A stretch of 64,000 nucleotides of DNA from Manis javanica (GCF_040802235.1 NC_133157.1:31451501-31515500), one strand, 5' to 3'; counted from the stretch's first letter, positions 1-55,577 are shown. Numbers and translations: made by a program. The notes: generated from the sequence alone by a model not told the origin.

Positions 1-727
1 TACTCTAAGAAAGGGTGGTTGGGGGACTATGGTTAGGTGTTAACTAAAATTAAAGAGCAAAGTCTTTGGGTAGCCTTGAGTTTTCTCAGGCAGGCACTCA
101 AGAGGTACCAGGGTCAGCCTAGGAATGCAGTCTTCAGCTGCTAGAAACTATGTTAGTGTTTAAGTCTTTTACTACGAAGGGAGGTGGGTGGGTGAAATCA
201 TCTATGTTGAGGATCTGTAGTTTTTATAGGCCAAGTTGAGCCAGTTGAGAAAAGGGCTCAGGGAAGCTTGGATAGAGGTTGGTCAAGGAGAGACTCCTTG
301 TCACAAGACAGATATTTTTGACATCATGGTGCTGAGTGTAATGGAATAGACAGATGTTAAGAAGATAATTTATTGGAGTCATGATAAATGTTTTTAAGAT
401 GAATTAGAGGGTGCTAAGAGAGCATATAATAGAAGAATGGTCTAGTTTAGGGGTTTAGAAAGGCTTTTCTGAGGAAGTAATGTTTACACAGATATCTGAA
501 TGTTGAAGTGGTATCAGAGATCTGAAATGGCATTTTAGGTTAATCTGGTAGTCCCTCTGCTGGTGCCCAGCTCAGGGAAACGAATAGCTTTGTACCTATG
601 TAAGGATAAAGTATAAACTGTTTGTGTTACACCCTATGAAGCTAGTCCAAAGCCTATTAAATATTCTCTGTTCTCAAAGGGACCACAGCTAAAAGAGTTA
701 AGAAGCACAAACCTGGTCTAACTCGAA

Positions 728-800
728 TTTTACAGACAAGGAGCCTGAGACCCAGTAGGGAGAGCATGTTAAACAAGCTGGTGGCTCAGGCAGAGTTAGG
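728..800 (-). repeat. MIR fragment
   Basis: 'attttacagacaaggagcct' then 'gagacccagtaggg' is the reverse MIR core. Confidence 0.5.
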
Positions 801-1269
801 AGCTAACTTGTCATCCTCTTTGATTCACAGCCTCTAGTCACTGGCCTCTCTGGAGGAAAAGGGTCTTCCATGAGTATCTCCCCCAAGTCCCAGAAGGAAC
901 AGCGGGCTTGGGGTGAACCATGCAAAGCAGCTCCCACCCAAGACAAGCTGCTGATACCAGACTAGTGGGAGGTGACTCCACCCACAGAAGAGTCTGCTGG
1001 TTGGTGCCAGAAGGCAGGTGTAATAGGAAAGGCCTGGAGCTGTGCCTTTTGGCCTCTGTCCAGACACCTAACACATTTAAGATCTACGGTCATATTAGCA
1101 AACAGACAAGGATTACAAGTGTTTTAGATTGGCTTACCAGATTGGAATGCTTCCGGATACAGGCTTAGTTGCAGAGAAAGGAGCAATGAATTAGGCCTTA
1201 CAATACATGGCTTCAAGTCCCAGGTTGTCATGAGCACCTATAGGTAACATAAAATGCTAGACTTTATTT

Positions 1270-1425
1270 TTCATGTACCTTTTCATTTTATCCTCATGAC
1301 AACCCTTGCAAGGTAAATAGATGAAGAAAACAGGCTCAGAGACCCAAGGTGATTTATTCAAGGTCATACAACATGCAAATGGCAAAGCAAAGATCTGAGT
1401 CCAAGTCTCTTGGCTCCTAGTGGTT
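1270..1425 (-). repeat. MIR element
   Basis: 'agatgaagaaaacaggctca', 'gagacccaaggtgat' and 'caaggtcatacaacatgc' form the reverse MIR core. Confidence 0.7.
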
Positions 1426-1461
1426 TTTCCCACCACACAACTCACTGGAAATTTGTGTGAA

Positions 1462-1600
1462 ACCAAAGGGCAGCTTAGCTTAGTGGGTAGGAGTACAACC
1501 TTGGGGCTCACTTGCCTGAGCTCAAACCCAAGTTCCTTCAGTCCGCTGTGTTACTTAACCTCTCTCAACTCAATTTGCTCATCTATAAAATGTTGGTGAC
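1462..1600 (+). repeat. MIR element
   Basis: 'gcttagtgggtaggagtaca', 'gtgttacttaacctctctca' and 'ttgctcatctataaaatg' are MIR forward wording. Confidence 0.65.
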
Positions 1601-1734
1601 AAAAATAGTTTTTCTTGAGCAGGGCTTGGCAGGGAGATTGAGTGATGTAGTGCAGACAGCCAGCCTCCCAGGGCACAAAGGGTAGAAAGAGTTTCTGCAA
1701 GGGCGAATGGAAAACATCTAGCATCTTATGGCTT

Positions 1735-1800
1735 GAGGTGTGGTCCTTAGACCAGCAACATTGGTACCACCTGGGAGCTATTAGAGATACAGCAGCTTGT
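1735..1800 (-). mobile_element. MER5-like fragment, minus orientation
   Basis: 'ggtgtggtccttagaccagc' then 'ggtaccacctgggagctatt' is the reverse complement of the MER5A end. It may interrupt a MIR copy whose parts lie at 1462-1600 and about 1804-1870. Confidence 0.5.
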
Positions 1801-2129
1801 TAATAGAGAAATAGTACTAAGAATGGTCCCTGCCCAGAGTAAGCACTATATAAATGTTATTAATGATGACAAGTTGGCATCCATAGAGGGCAAATCCAGC
1901 TGAGACCTTAATTCTTTTCATTGCTTTTCCCAAATTGAGTACCTTGGCCTTTCCTTGGGTTTGTTATTAGATTGAGGGGCTAATTTGTTCTTTGACCACA
2001 CCATCTCACTGGCTGCTCAACCAACAGATTTCTCTATAAGGTACTTTTGATTTGTCATATTAGCTCCCTTCATAGGGGTTATTACCTCCCATTTAGAGCT
2101 TAATGTGATATATAGTAGTTGCGGTATTT

Positions 2130-3140
2130 CAAACATTTGGGGGGAAAAGATGGCTGATTTAATCAATGATTGGGGCAATCTGATACCATTTGGGAAAAAT
2201 AAATTCCAACCTCACATCTTACACCAAAAAAAAAATCCAAATGATCTAAAGATGTCAAAGTTAAATAATATTAATAACAAAATGATGAAAGTATTGGATG
2301 AAAAAACCCAGAGAGCACTATGGAAAAGATTTGTAAATTTGACTATATAAAAATTTAAACATTCTGTAAGGGCCAATATAAAATAAAGTCAAAAGACAAA
2401 AGACAAATCAGAAAGATATTTGCAGATGATATTTATCCAGTATGTGTATCAACAGGGAAATAAAAAGAACAAACAAATTAAAATGGCCAAAGGATTTGAA
2501 TACACAGTCTCACCCCATCACCAAATGAGATATAAGTGGTCTATAAATGTATCAAAATATGCTCAACTTCCTTATTTAAAATGTACACAAAATAAACTTT
2601 GAAATATTTTTTTCACCTATCAGATTGGCAAAGATTTAAAAAGTTATTAATTCTAGAGTTGCTGGGATCTGAATAAACAGGCATTCTTATCCAGAGTTGC
2701 TAGGAATTTAAACTGGTATAACCTTTTGGAAAGCCAATTAGGCAACATTAGAACTGTTAATGTTCATATCTTTTTGATTCCACAATTTTCCATCTAGGAA
2801 TTTATCCAACAGAAATAGACTCACAAATGCTCAAGACATGAGTTTACAGGAAGCTTATTGCAATATTGTACATAAAAGCAAAAGGCTGGAAACAACCCAA
2901 ATATCCTTTATACAGGAGATACAAAATATAAAGTATTGCACATCCATACACTAGTATACCACAATGTCATTAACAAGGATGACATCAATTCCAGGTGTGT
3001 AACATACAAATAGGCTTAAGAGTCAAGAAAAGGAAGTTATAAAGCTGTGTGGATAGTATGATCCTATTTTAGTAAAATATGTTAACATATGCAAAGGAAA
3101 AAATGCAGAAAGAATAGCCACCAAACCATTAACTCTATTG
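2130..3140 (+). mobile_element. Old L1M element, ORF2 end and 3' UTR
   Basis: The sequence carries decayed ORF2 C-terminal coding text, then the standard L1M tail wording (ACCTATCAGATTGGCAAAG, GGAAACAACCCAAAT). It ends with the nucleotide pattern that follows 'agaatagcc'. Numerous stops and indels are present. Confidence 0.8.
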
Positions 3141-3399
3141 TATTTATTTCTGGTGAGTGAGATATGTGACCTTTCATTTTAATTCAATTTATTCCTTTTT
3201 TTCAACAACTATCTATTGATCACTTACAACTTGGCAGGCCATGTGCTTGATTCTGGGGACATGGTGGTTAAATACCCAGAGCCATGGATCTCAAGAAGTT
3301 TTCATTCTTTATTTCTACAATATTGGAATTCTTTACAGTAAACATTATTATCTTATTAGGAAAAAAAGTAGACATTTAAAAGTAAATAAATATTTTAGA

Positions 3400-3705
3400 G
3401 ATTATTTTACTTGAAAGCCTCCTTTCTAATCTCTGGTCTCCCTGTCTCCTGCTTTCCATTTCCAATCTGTTTCCCCTTGTTTCCTCCAACTATCCAGATC
3501 ACTTTATGTCCAACTTGTGGCCATACTCTGTCAGTGACACCCCAAACTGTGATACCTTCCTCGGACTTGATAAAGAAAGCTCACAGACCATCCTGTTCTG
3601 CAGTCATGTGGGATTCCCTGGGAGCCAGGGGCTCTGTGCGTATCATGCAACGCACATAATGCCCGGCACACAGAAGACACTCTATACCTGTTGGTTGAAT
3701 GCGGA
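3400..3705 (+). mobile_element. L2 LINE 3' end
   Basis: A pyrimidine-rich stretch ends in the L2 tail wording 'cataatgcccggcacacaga', then 'ctgttggttgaatg'. Nothing else is coded there. Confidence 0.6.
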
Positions 3706-4230
3706 TTGTTTTGGGGGTGGAGGGAGGGACACTGCTCAGATCACTCTGCAAGAAAACCTGCTGGGAGGAGCACAGTTAACTGCAAGGACCTTTGGGCACT
3801 CTGTGATATTCTTGCTGAGGCAACACTTCCACTGGTTTCTCCCAGACATGATTTGGGGAATCAGAATTATGTCTGCTGCAGAACACCTTAGCAGGCCACC
3901 TTTGGCTGGGGACTCACCATCAGCCTGGCCAAGAAAGTTTCAGAACTGCTCAGCAGTCTGAAGCCCTCAGTACTGAAGCCTCCTCCCTTCCCACTCTCTT
4001 TTTCCAGTTTTAAGACCTGCATCCGGGTCTGGAGGCACTCCTTCCCTTTTTGTCCTCCTTCCCCTTTATTCTACACAAGTGTTTCTCCCAGAAAAGAAAA
4101 GCATCTGATTCTCAGAGGACCCAAATCAATAGAGGGACCAATGAAAAACTACTGGAAGAGAGCTCATAAATAATAAGACTATTATAGATATACTTGCATA
4201 AGAGGTATATGTATGAAGATATGCTGGATC

Positions 4231-4391
4231 CAGGCTTCAAATACTCTGAACACAAATCACCTGGAGGATGGTGTTGAAATGCAGATTCTGGGTCAGGAGG
4301 TTAGGGTGGACCCAGGATGCTGTATTTCTAAGAAGTTCCCCTGGTGGTACTGGTACTGCTGGTCCAAGGACCACAGTTTGAGCAGTAAGGG
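4231..4391 (+). mobile_element. MER5A-type hAT DNA transposon
   Basis: CAGGCTTCAAATACT at the left and AGTTTGAGCAGTAAGG at the right are imperfect inverted ends. The interior AAATCACCTGGAGGATG and TGCTGGTCCAAGGACCACAG is characteristic MER5A. Confidence 0.8.
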
Positions 4392-4494
4392 GCTGGAATC
4401 TTTTTTTGCGCTGCTGAGTCTCTCTCCATTTTGCTCTGAATCCTGGGAGGTTGGCTGTGAGGACCACATCAGCAGGCTAAAACCTCTAACAGCT

Positions 4495-4835
4495 GCGTTT
4501 GGCCAATGAGAAGCACTGGCAGACCAGAGGGGAAGAGGAGGGTGAGGGCAGAGGCTTTTACTCCTCTGGGACTGCTCCCTGCTGGGTTGCAGTGGGTTGG
4601 CCGTGCCCCTCTACCAAAGGCCATAGTTCCTATCGGCTAGATCTTTCCAGTTTTCTCTCTTGTACAATTCCAGTAACACCTCTCTCCCTTTCCCCCTTCA
4701 GGCCCAGGGTAGTAACAGCTCCCTACTGTTACCAGCCTTGAAGGACTGCACCAACCCTCATGGCTCTTAGTAAATCCTGTCCCACTTCTGATTACAGAAG
4801 TCCTTTCATAAGTGTTTCTCATTTCCTCAGCGAAG
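4495..4835 (+). mobile_element. Unclassified LTR-like repeat, same type as 62820-63285
   Basis: It contains 'ccaatgagaagcactggcag', 'cccagggtagtaacagctcc' and 'ctactgttaccagcc', a recognisable old mammalian repeat series. It is truncated and carries no ORF of note. Confidence 0.4.
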
Positions 4836-4879
4836 TGTGTCATCTTTCTCCTCCTGGGACCCTGAGTGCTACAAGCACT

Positions 4880-5110
4880 GTTCAGTGCAGGAAAACTGGA
4901 ACCAAGCTAATTGTGCATCATTAAAATATAATTAAGTCGTGGTACATCTGCTCAATGGTGTGACATGCAACCATTACAAAGAGTGTCATAAATCTATATT
5001 CACCTACATGGAAAGATGCCCAAGCCATTTATTAAATGAAAACAAAAAAAAAGCATGATTTTGAATAGCAGAGGTTGTATGTACCTACTTGATTAAAATT
5101 TAAAATATGC
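4880..5110 (+). mobile_element. Old L1M 3' UTR fragment
   Basis: The pattern of 'ggtacatctgctcaatgg' followed by 'catggaaagatgcccaag' and an A-rich segment is that of the L1M 3' UTR, heavily diverged. Confidence 0.55.
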
Positions 5111-5440
5111 ATTTGTTAAGGCTTGGATTGCAAGTGATGATGACCATGCCCCAAACAAACCAACCCAAAAGAACGGTGGGGGCAGGGTGGGAGATTCTCT
5201 GACTCCCTCTCTTTCTATCACTTGTCTCTCCTTTCCTGTGTGGTGGCTGTTCACCCCCAGATACTGTCTTCAGGTGGTGGCAGAGAGAAAGCACCAGTGT
5301 GACTTACAACATCCAGACATCCAGACAGCTGACCACCTAGGCAGAGCACGCCTCATTCCCAGTAGCTCTAGCAAAAAAATCCTGGGCTGAAGTAATCAGG
5401 ATGGGCTTGGACATATGGGAATCACTGAGCCTTATGGCCA
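5110..5440 (+). repeat. Unclassified old repeat, same type as 35430-35830
   Basis: 'ggattgcaagtgatgatgac', 'cccagtagctctagcaaaaa' and 'tcctgggctgaag' recur with changes at 35430-35830, so a shared old element is likely. Family is not identified. Confidence 0.4.
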
Positions 5441-6339
5441 GAGTGTGGAAGAGGGCATCTCTTCCCAGCGTAGGAGAGGCAGGGCAGGTGTAAGCAACAG
5501 ACCTCCCCTCTAGAGGGAATATTTATAGCAGATATTGGTTATCCTGCTTGGCTGCCCAGTATTTGAAAGTCCTTCCTATTCTGAAGAGTCTCCTACGTTC
5601 TGGGCACCTATGCTGGAGCCTCCCTCCTGTTACACATGCTGAAGAAGCCAAGAAATGCTCTTTCCCAGCCTCCCTTTCTGCCAGGCAAAACATACGAGCC
5701 AGGCTGGGGCCATTGAGGCTCCCTTCTGAGGCTCTGACTCAGAAACTGGTGACACTGGGCCTGTGCGGACTCCATCCTGGTATACAGTGCAGTCGTGGCA
5801 TGATTTAGGACATTGTTCTCGGTTGTAGGGCTCCTGAGACTGCTTCTCTGGCCCTCAACGGATCTGTGGGTATGAAACAACCTTGTGGTATATCCCCTTT
5901 CTACTTAAATTATCCAAGGGTTAATTTGTGCTGCTTGCAGTCAAGAAGCTTCATTAACGCCTATATGTATGTGTGCATGTTTATATAGACATGAGTTTTT
6001 TGGAAAGATAAAATAAATGTGAATATTGGTTATTATGGAAAACAGGACTGGGAGAGTGGGAGAGGAGCATAAGGGCTTTCCCTTCTGCCTTGTCCTTTTG
6101 AAATTTCTTTTTCACTGTGTTGGAACTTCTTTTTCATTATGTACATTATTTTTATAATGAAACAACTTGTTAGTAAAAGTATAAGAAAAGACACCTGAAT
6201 AAATAGAAAAAGACAAGGATGCATTACTCAGGATTTTCACAGAAACAAATGTCTTCACTAGACTTCCTAAAGGAAGTCGTCATCCCCTCTGTTGTGGTGA
6301 ACAGAGTCAATCGGGACATGAGTGAGAATACCACCTCAC

Positions 6340-7135
6340 ACGCGGGACCTCAGCGATTGTGTAACGCGCCTGCTCACTTTCCACGGCTCCCCATTACTGA
6401 CAGAATAAATCCCACAGTCTTCATTCTAGGACTAAAGCCTTTGCAGTCTGAGCCCTGTGTACTTCTGAAATTTCTCTTCATCTTTACATTTTGTCTAGAA
6501 GACTTTTTCTTCCAGCCCTGCTGGCCCAGATTCTCAGGGTATTAGCATTTTCTCTGATCTGCTAACGCCACGACTCTTATTCCTTCCTCACACCCTCATT
6601 GTTTTGCTCTGTATTATAGTTTTACATACCTGAGACTTAGTCGTGTACTGAGCACCTACTGTATCTCTGGCCCTTTGCTAGGCTTTGGGCACAGTTCAGT
6701 CTATGGAAACCAATTACCCCCTATCAGAATGTTAATGTTACCACGATAAGCAGGTGGCTTAAGCAATTTGCAGGCAGGGATCCTCTTGCAGAACCTTCCT
6801 CTTGCCCTCCGCCTGGACTCTCCCCAGCTCGATTTCTCAATTTCTTCAGATCTCTGTGCAGGTGTCCCATTCTCAGTGACACCTTCTCTACCCACTCTAC
6901 TATTAAGTAATGTCTCATCCTCTTTTCTATTTACTTTGACATATGTTATGTCCTACTTATTGCTCTAATAGCCCTCATCCCCATCTGACAGGTAAGTTAC
7001 TTACTTGTTTATTGACAGCCTGTCTCTTTCCTGTCAGCTCCAGGAAGGCAGGGACTTCATTTTCTTCTGGCAGTTTCTCCAGCTCTAAAACAGTGTCTGT
7101 TACATAGTAGGCTCTCAGTAAATATTTGTTGAGAA
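6340..7135 (+). mobile_element. L2 LINE 3' end (two blocks)
   Basis: Blocks at 6340-6560 and 6780-7135 read as the L2 3' region. The second ends 'caggaaggcagggacttcat' then 'gtctgttacatagtaggctc' and 'tcagtaaatatttgttgaga', the standard L2 tail. Confidence 0.7.
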
Positions 7136-7139
7136 TACA

Positions 7140-7250
7140 CAGAGAATTGGACTAGATGTCAGAAGACCTGCGTCCTAGTCACAATTCCGGAGGATAGTCG
7201 TGTGGCCTTTATTAAGTCAGCCTCTTTAAGCTTCAGTTGCCTCCTCTGTG
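7140..7250 (+). repeat. MIR fragment upstream of the promoter
   Basis: 'ggactagatgtcagaagacc' then 'gtgtggcctttattaagtca' and 'ttcagttgcctcctctgtga' is MIR forward. Confidence 0.6.
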
Positions 7251-7302
7251 ATCATCTGGGACGTCCCTGGTGGCTGACGGGACCACTGTGAGGATCAAAG
7301 AG

Positions 7303-7465
7303 TGGGTCTCCAACTTTAGCAGAGGGTCAGAATCATTTGGAGGCCTTGTTAAAATACTGTTAGGTGGCTAGGCTCCACACTGTCTCTGATTCAGTAGATC
7401 TGGGGTGGTCAGAAAATTTGCATTTGTAGCAATGTCCCAGACGGGGCGGATTCAAGAACCACTGA
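7303..7465 (+). mobile_element. MER5-like hAT fragment just upstream of the promoter
   Basis: 'gtcagaatcatttggaggcc', 'gattcagtagatctggggtg' and 'caagaaccactgatg' are MER5-type wording. It ends about 140 bp before the CpG island. Confidence 0.6.
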
Positions 7466-7577
7466 TGAAGGCAGGTAAGGTACTGGAGGCGCTTGTAGGC
7501 TTAAGGCGCACAGATCAGGACAGGCTCAAAGGGGCCCGCAGGACAATCTGGAGGGACAGAGTGGACCTGTCCGTTCC

Positions 7578-50239
<42,662 letters not shown>

Positions 50240-51464
50240 TCCTCCTTCCTGTGCTCACCAACCGGCATAAGCTTTCAAGTCCCAGCACCACCGCCCTTGC
50301 TACCATCAGCCCTTCCCCAGGCCCTGGACAGCCGTTTGCATTGCCAGAGCGCTGGGCCTCAGTCTTGCTGTTTCCTGCTGCAGTGGTTGGTTGTGACTGT
50401 TGCTATAACAAACGCCACACAACAGAGATGCATTTGCGTGTGAAGTCCACTATGGCTGCCTCTGCTTGGCCGGTGGTTTCCCCCAGTGATTGCGGGACCC
50501 AGCTCCTTTCATCCGTGGCTCTGCCGTCCATCCTCAGGGCCTCAGAGTCTTTGCTTCTGGCTGCCAGCAGGGGGACGGATGTTGGAGAAGGCATAACCGT
50601 TCTTAACAGCTTCGCTCTGAACTGCTCACATTCCACTAGCCACCACTCTTCACGTGGCCACACCTGGATGCAAGGAGGCTGGGAGGTGCGCTCTTCATTC
50701 AGGTGGTGGCTTCCCAACAGCTCTAAACTTAGATGGGGCAGCTCGTGTTTTGGGCCCTCTTCCTTGTGATCCAAGTCATCTATCGAATGAAGTCTTTCTT
50801 AACTCCCTTACACAGAACTAACCCTTCCAGCCACTGGGATCCCCGGCTGCCTGTTTATAACTCTGTTCTTGCACTTCACTGTACCTGCTGCATACAACAT
50901 ACAACAGGTGTTCAGGAGGTGTATGTTGAATGCATTTTTCTTTATGGCAAAGGCAGCCTTTATATAGGAACAAAGAGGAGGTCTACTCTGTGATCTTGGG
51001 GGAATCCTGTCTCCTTTTTGGCCTTCAGTTTCCCCTGCAAGATCAGGGATCAGCATGGTGATGCTTTGATACACCGTGCTGGTCGCTCATATCACTGTAG
51101 GGCTTTCTGCACTTCAAGTGGGAGCAGAAGACACTATTACATTACAGGGTGGAAGGACTTTGGTGCTCAAATTTTCTAGGCAAAGAAGCAGAGAATTTCT
51201 TCTCAACCCCCTTAATTCTGTGTTCTTCAGTAGAGAATTGGCCCATGTAGTTTTCTACCATGTCATATTATATTAGAAGGGCTCTGACTTTTTAAATCCA
51301 GTAGCTTTCTGAAGTTATTTTCAAATGAGTGTTTCATTGGGTCAGCACTTAAGGCATTTCTGTCATGTGCCTGGGTACTCAGAGAGGAGCCAGTCCCCAC
51401 TCTTGAGGACCTCGACAGGCAAGAGAATACATCAATGGATGATCCCAACCTTGGGGAGCAGCAC

Positions 51465-51605
51465 GGTGGAGTGGACAAAGCTTATGCTCTGGACTCAGCT
51501 CAAAGTTCAGGTCTAGCCCCACAGCTAGCCAGCTGTGAGGCCTCTTCATCAGAGCGTAGAGCCAGTGTGCAGAAGTACTTGGCCTACAGAAAGTGCCCAA
51601 TAGAC
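51465..51605 (+). repeat. MIR fragment in the 3' UTR
   Basis: 'cacggtggagtggacaaagc' then 'ctctggactcagctcaaagt' and 'acagaaagtgcccaatagac' is forward MIR. Confidence 0.5.
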
Positions 51606-52728
51606 AGCAGCCTTCGTGGAATTCTGACCTTTATCCTGACCTCTTCCGGGCCACATGTTGGTCTCGGTGAGGTGCCATCTCTCTTCCGTCCCTGCCCCCA
51701 GCCATGAAGGCCCCTCCCCACCCCCTAGCTTTTAGAGGTGGCTGTTACTGTGCTTCCCAGAGGCTGGTCGTGCTGTCCCTCCACCTGCTGACCCAGTGGG
51801 TGCTGGGCCTGCTTCATCTGCATCCTCCCACCCACAGCAGTTGGCTTTCAGAGAAAAGGTGTCGCTTTAACCATCACTGACAGACATCTTATAAATGCTC
51901 CTCACTTCCCAGCCTGAGACAGTTAAGGAGCATCTACTGTGTGGGGCAGCTTGGCCTCAGCATCATCCGTCCTCACTGCCATCTGCAAATGTTTAACTTC
52001 AGCCTGTGCATCAGGGAGGCAGGCACCAAGGAGCAGAGCTGTATGCCAGTTACCAGCCCAGAAGGGGCAAAGCCAGCTGAGAACTGGGTCTGGTGGGCTT
52101 CTGAGCCTGTGCCTTTTCCACAGACTCGTACTGCTAGGAGGACCAGGATTCCTGCTGTTTTAATGTACTGACATCTTCAGGGGTTATCGGTAGTCATAGA
52201 GCTGTTAGTCCCTGAAATACATGGCCCCCAAGTTATGTGCATGGAAATTTTGTGCCTGCTTTTCACCGTTATTTTGTTCCTTTCATAGCCACTATATTTG
52301 TACAACTTCCTGTCAGATAAATCCCACATCCACAGGAGCTGTGCTGGGAGGTCAGCTTTTCACAGATGCAAACCTCCATAATTTCATCTGATAACCCTAG
52401 ACGGAGCAGGGCTTATTCCCATTGTACAGATGGGAAAACAGGCTTGGGACAGATGCTTTTCTTGTCTTTTGCACTGGACTCAAGTGATTCTAAGGCTTTT
52501 TCTCCCAGGCAGTTTGTGTGCTGGTTGGTGAGAGATTGCTGGCACCCTTTCTGGACCATGATCATCCCGTTCCTGGTGACCTTTCTCACCCCACACATAC
52601 AGCCTGCCTCCAGGAGGCTGCTCCCCTCCACAATGTTTCCCTTGCTCAGTGACCTTCACCAGTATTTCCAAAAGTGTATTCCTTGAAACGCTAGTTCCAC
52701 AGGGTGTTACTAGGTTTTCATAAAGAAA

Positions 52729-52734
52729 AATAAA
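52729..52734 (+). terminator. ANKS6: Candidate proximal poly(A) signal AATAAA
   Basis: A canonical AATAAA lies 2.5 kb after the stop codon, with a modest GT-rich stretch (GTGAAAGTGGGTTC) about 15-30 nt downstream. It may be a proximal site or unused. Confidence 0.3.
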
Positions 52735-53769
52735 GGGAGTATACATGTGAAAGTGGGTTCAGGCTCTGTGATCAGATGGGCTTAGGAGACACAGAATCAA
52801 AGCCCAGTTACATGATATTTGCTGCAGGACATCTCAACCTTGAGCATGCTGGTCTGTGTAGGACATCTTCAAGGGGGCCGTGTCACATGTGGGTGGCATT
52901 TCCCACATGTTTGATCACGGTGCTATTGCAAGACAGGTACCTGGGACACCCCTGGAAACCCTCCTTTGACAAGGAAAGTGGCAGCCATGAGGTCTCACAG
53001 CTGCTGGGAGTGGGGCCATGGGGCTCCCAAGGGCTGCAGCTGGGTTGGGATTCTTGGTCCTGGTCTCTCCCCGCAGCTCTGCAGAGGTGACCTGGTTGGC
53101 AGTGAGACTTCGGGATGGGGAGCCCTGACTTTGAGATGGCTGGGGCCCTGCTCAGAGGCCTGTCTTGGGGGTCTCCTGCAGCGTGGAGGGCATCCTGTCC
53201 CTGGGTTGGTGCAGTCTCCTTCCTGGTGTGTGCGGGGTGCCCATGCTCCACCTGCTGCTTCCCAGGGGAATGTTTCTACTTTCTTGCTTCGGCATCAGAC
53301 CATTACTTGGAGGCCAGCTAGTTCTGCAAGGAGAATGTTTACGTTTTCATTCTTTCATTCACAGAATGTTTACTGAGCATCTACCCTGAGCCTACCCCTG
53401 CTTGTGCTTTGGGTCCAGAGATGAACACACACTCATCCCTGCCCTCAAGGAAGCTATGTTTATCTTGGAGAAGACAAGCACACAGATACAACAGTGCTAA
53501 GCCATGCTAGGAGTCTGGTAACAAAGGCGTGTGCTAGGTCTGTGGCTTGGAGAATGTCACCAGTGACAGCTGAGGCATGGCCTGGGCAGGCCCATGGGAG
53601 AGCTGGCAGGTGAAGAGCAAGGGCACCCCGGTGGGGAGACTGCATGTGTGAAGGCAGTTGGCACGTAACATTTGTGGATTTTCATGTCATTGGGGGTGAG
53701 TTAGATACCTGCTTTTTCTGATTTTTGCTTCTTTTCTTTGAAATGCGTACAAGCAGTCTGTTAGCCTGG

Positions 53770-53935
53770 AACGAGCACTGAATCTAGGGTCAGCACTAGC
53801 CCTGGGATTTGGCTCAGCCACTTCTCACTGGGTAACACCAGGCATTGTCTTCCTCCCCTTGAACCTCAGTTTCCCTCAGGGTACAAAGGGATGGCTTTCC
53901 CCAGGGTGCTGAGGGTCAGAAGAATGTGAGAAAGC
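53770..53935 (+). repeat. MIR element in the 3' UTR
   Basis: 'gaacgagcactgaatctagg', 'cacttctcactgggtaacac' and 'ccttgaacctcagtttccct' are forward MIR. Confidence 0.6.
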
Positions 53936-55263
53936 CCTTTTCACACCATGTGGAAGATGTGTAAAGAGCTCCACAGTGGCTGCACGTTTGAAATCAATCT
54001 CTTCCCTCTCACCTTTCCCTTCTCCCCTCTTTTGCCTTCCGTCTGCCTCGTGAAGCCGTGGCTGGAGAATGAGGCCAGAACAAGCAGCCTCAGCCAAAGG
54101 TGGCAGCGGCTTAGATTCTGCTGGCATCAGAGCCCCGAGGAAGTGAGGGCTGGAAGAGGGTCCCAGCCCCCCAGCTGCCTTGACGCAGGGTGTTCGTGTG
54201 ATTATGATTCCCAGCAAGGTGGACAGAGAGAAGGTATTCCAGCCTAGTCCCAAGAGCCAGTCCAAAGCGCAGAACGGGCAGGACACCTCTCCGACCTACT
54301 TTTGCCTTGGAGCTGCCCAAAGTCACTGCTGTGCAGGCCAGGCCCTGGGTAGACAGCTGTGGACAGCTGTGCTGACCTGAGCTACCTCCTGAAGGCTGGG
54401 CCCCTTCCTGGGAAGATCCTGCAGCCCAGCCCGAAGGCGTGAAGCGTCATCTATGCCTGCCTGTTCTTGTCCATTTCAAGCACGATAATCACATATTTTT
54501 GACCAATAGATTGCGTTCAACATGTAAGGAGACCTGATGTTTCCCTTGATAAAGTCAGTACGAAATCCTGTAGGACAGACTAGAGAGAATGAATGCATCT
54601 CCTTCCTGGGGGAGGTGGGAGGTGAGTCACCTCCCTGAGTGGATTGTCCTCAAATTTGATTTCTGGAGGGCTTGCCAGGCTCCCGCTGGCCTCAGAGGGA
54701 CTCTGCTCCTCTGTAACCTGCAGCCTAAGGGGATTAGACCCTGCCTGACATTGCAGCCCTCCAGCTGAGAAGCCAGGCTGTAGACAGTGAGTCACCGGAG
54801 CTGGGGGCTCGGGGCTGACAGAAGGGAAGTGCCGCAGAGAGCACTGGTAGTGGCTGGGGCAGGGAGCCCCTTTCGTTGGTCTTCAGCTTCCTTCCCAAGG
54901 TGGAGGCCATCCAGGCACCCTGCTCTGGGCCTTCCCCAGGCACGAGCCAGCTCCCTAAGGTGGATGGAGCCAGGGCCTGACTGTCCTCTGCAGGGAGCCT
55001 TTGGCCCCCTTGCCCCTTGGTGGTGGGGGTGGGAGGTAGCCTGAGGCCAGGTCCTCAGCAGGGCCACTGTATTTTTTGGTAAGAGTCAAGGATGCTAATT
55101 GATTTCAGCCCTATAGAGCAGGTTTCCCTGTTCCTCACCATTAAACACTTCATTTTATTACTATTTTATTATTATTTCCATACAGAGGGTTCTTTGAAGG
55201 ATTTTTGTTTGCCAAACATACATTAAATAACCGTGAGTCTGTCCTCTCACTTTGATTTTGCTC

Positions 55264-55269
55264 ATTAAA
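55264..55269 (+). terminator. ANKS6: Candidate distal poly(A) signal ATTAAA
   Basis: This is the common variant ATTAAA in an AT-rich, repeat-free stretch. A second ATTAAA lies at 55140-55145. The downstream sequence is only weakly GT-rich. Confidence 0.25.
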
Positions 55270-55571
55270 GGCATAAATTGCTGCTCAGATTTCTTCCAGC
55301 AGTACCTTTACAGAGCAAGTGCCCATGCTTCTGTAAGCCGCCTCACCTCCGCCCCATTTTCCCTGGGTGGCAGCCTTCAAGTTCCTCTTCTCCCAGTTCA
55401 GGGGCTGTGGCACACATGTTATCTGACCTCACCAAGGTCCCCAGCTAACAAGGGGGAGTTGGCTTGAATGTGGCCTCGCCTCTCATGCTGAGGAAGAGTC
55501 CACATTCCTTCCATGCTGCCTTTCAGCACAGAGAGGAACGCTGAGTTGGTATAAGCCCAACCAACAGGAAA

Positions 55572-55577
55572 AATAAA
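55572..55577 (+). terminator. ANKS6: Candidate distal poly(A) signal AATAAA
   Basis: A canonical AATAAA is followed by GT-rich elements (TGTTAGTCTGTATGGCTTG, then AGCGTGTAGTG) at a suitable distance. Of the three candidates it has the best surroundings and ends the unique region, so I favour it weakly. Confidence 0.4.

Larger units (their letters stand above)
1..7570. other. Upstream intergenic region (between ANKS6 and presumed GALNT12)
   Basis: I see no exon or CpG island here. In human the next gene on this side is GALNT12, transcribed away from ANKS6, so its start probably lies outside the window. The sequence is mostly old repeats, listed individually. About 1-720 and 840-1200 contain nothing I can name beyond a possible degraded ancient repeat around 340-560. 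About 5470-6330 is also unremarkable. Confidence 0.7.

Noticed and set aside
1-7400. Possible first exon of GALNT12 (expected head-to-head neighbour)
   Set aside because: There is no CpG island or signal-anchor coding exon on the - strand, so the gene presumably starts outside the window.
50565-50580. CTCF-like CCAGCAGGGGGACG
   Set aside because: It mismatches at the conserved C and following purine of the core.
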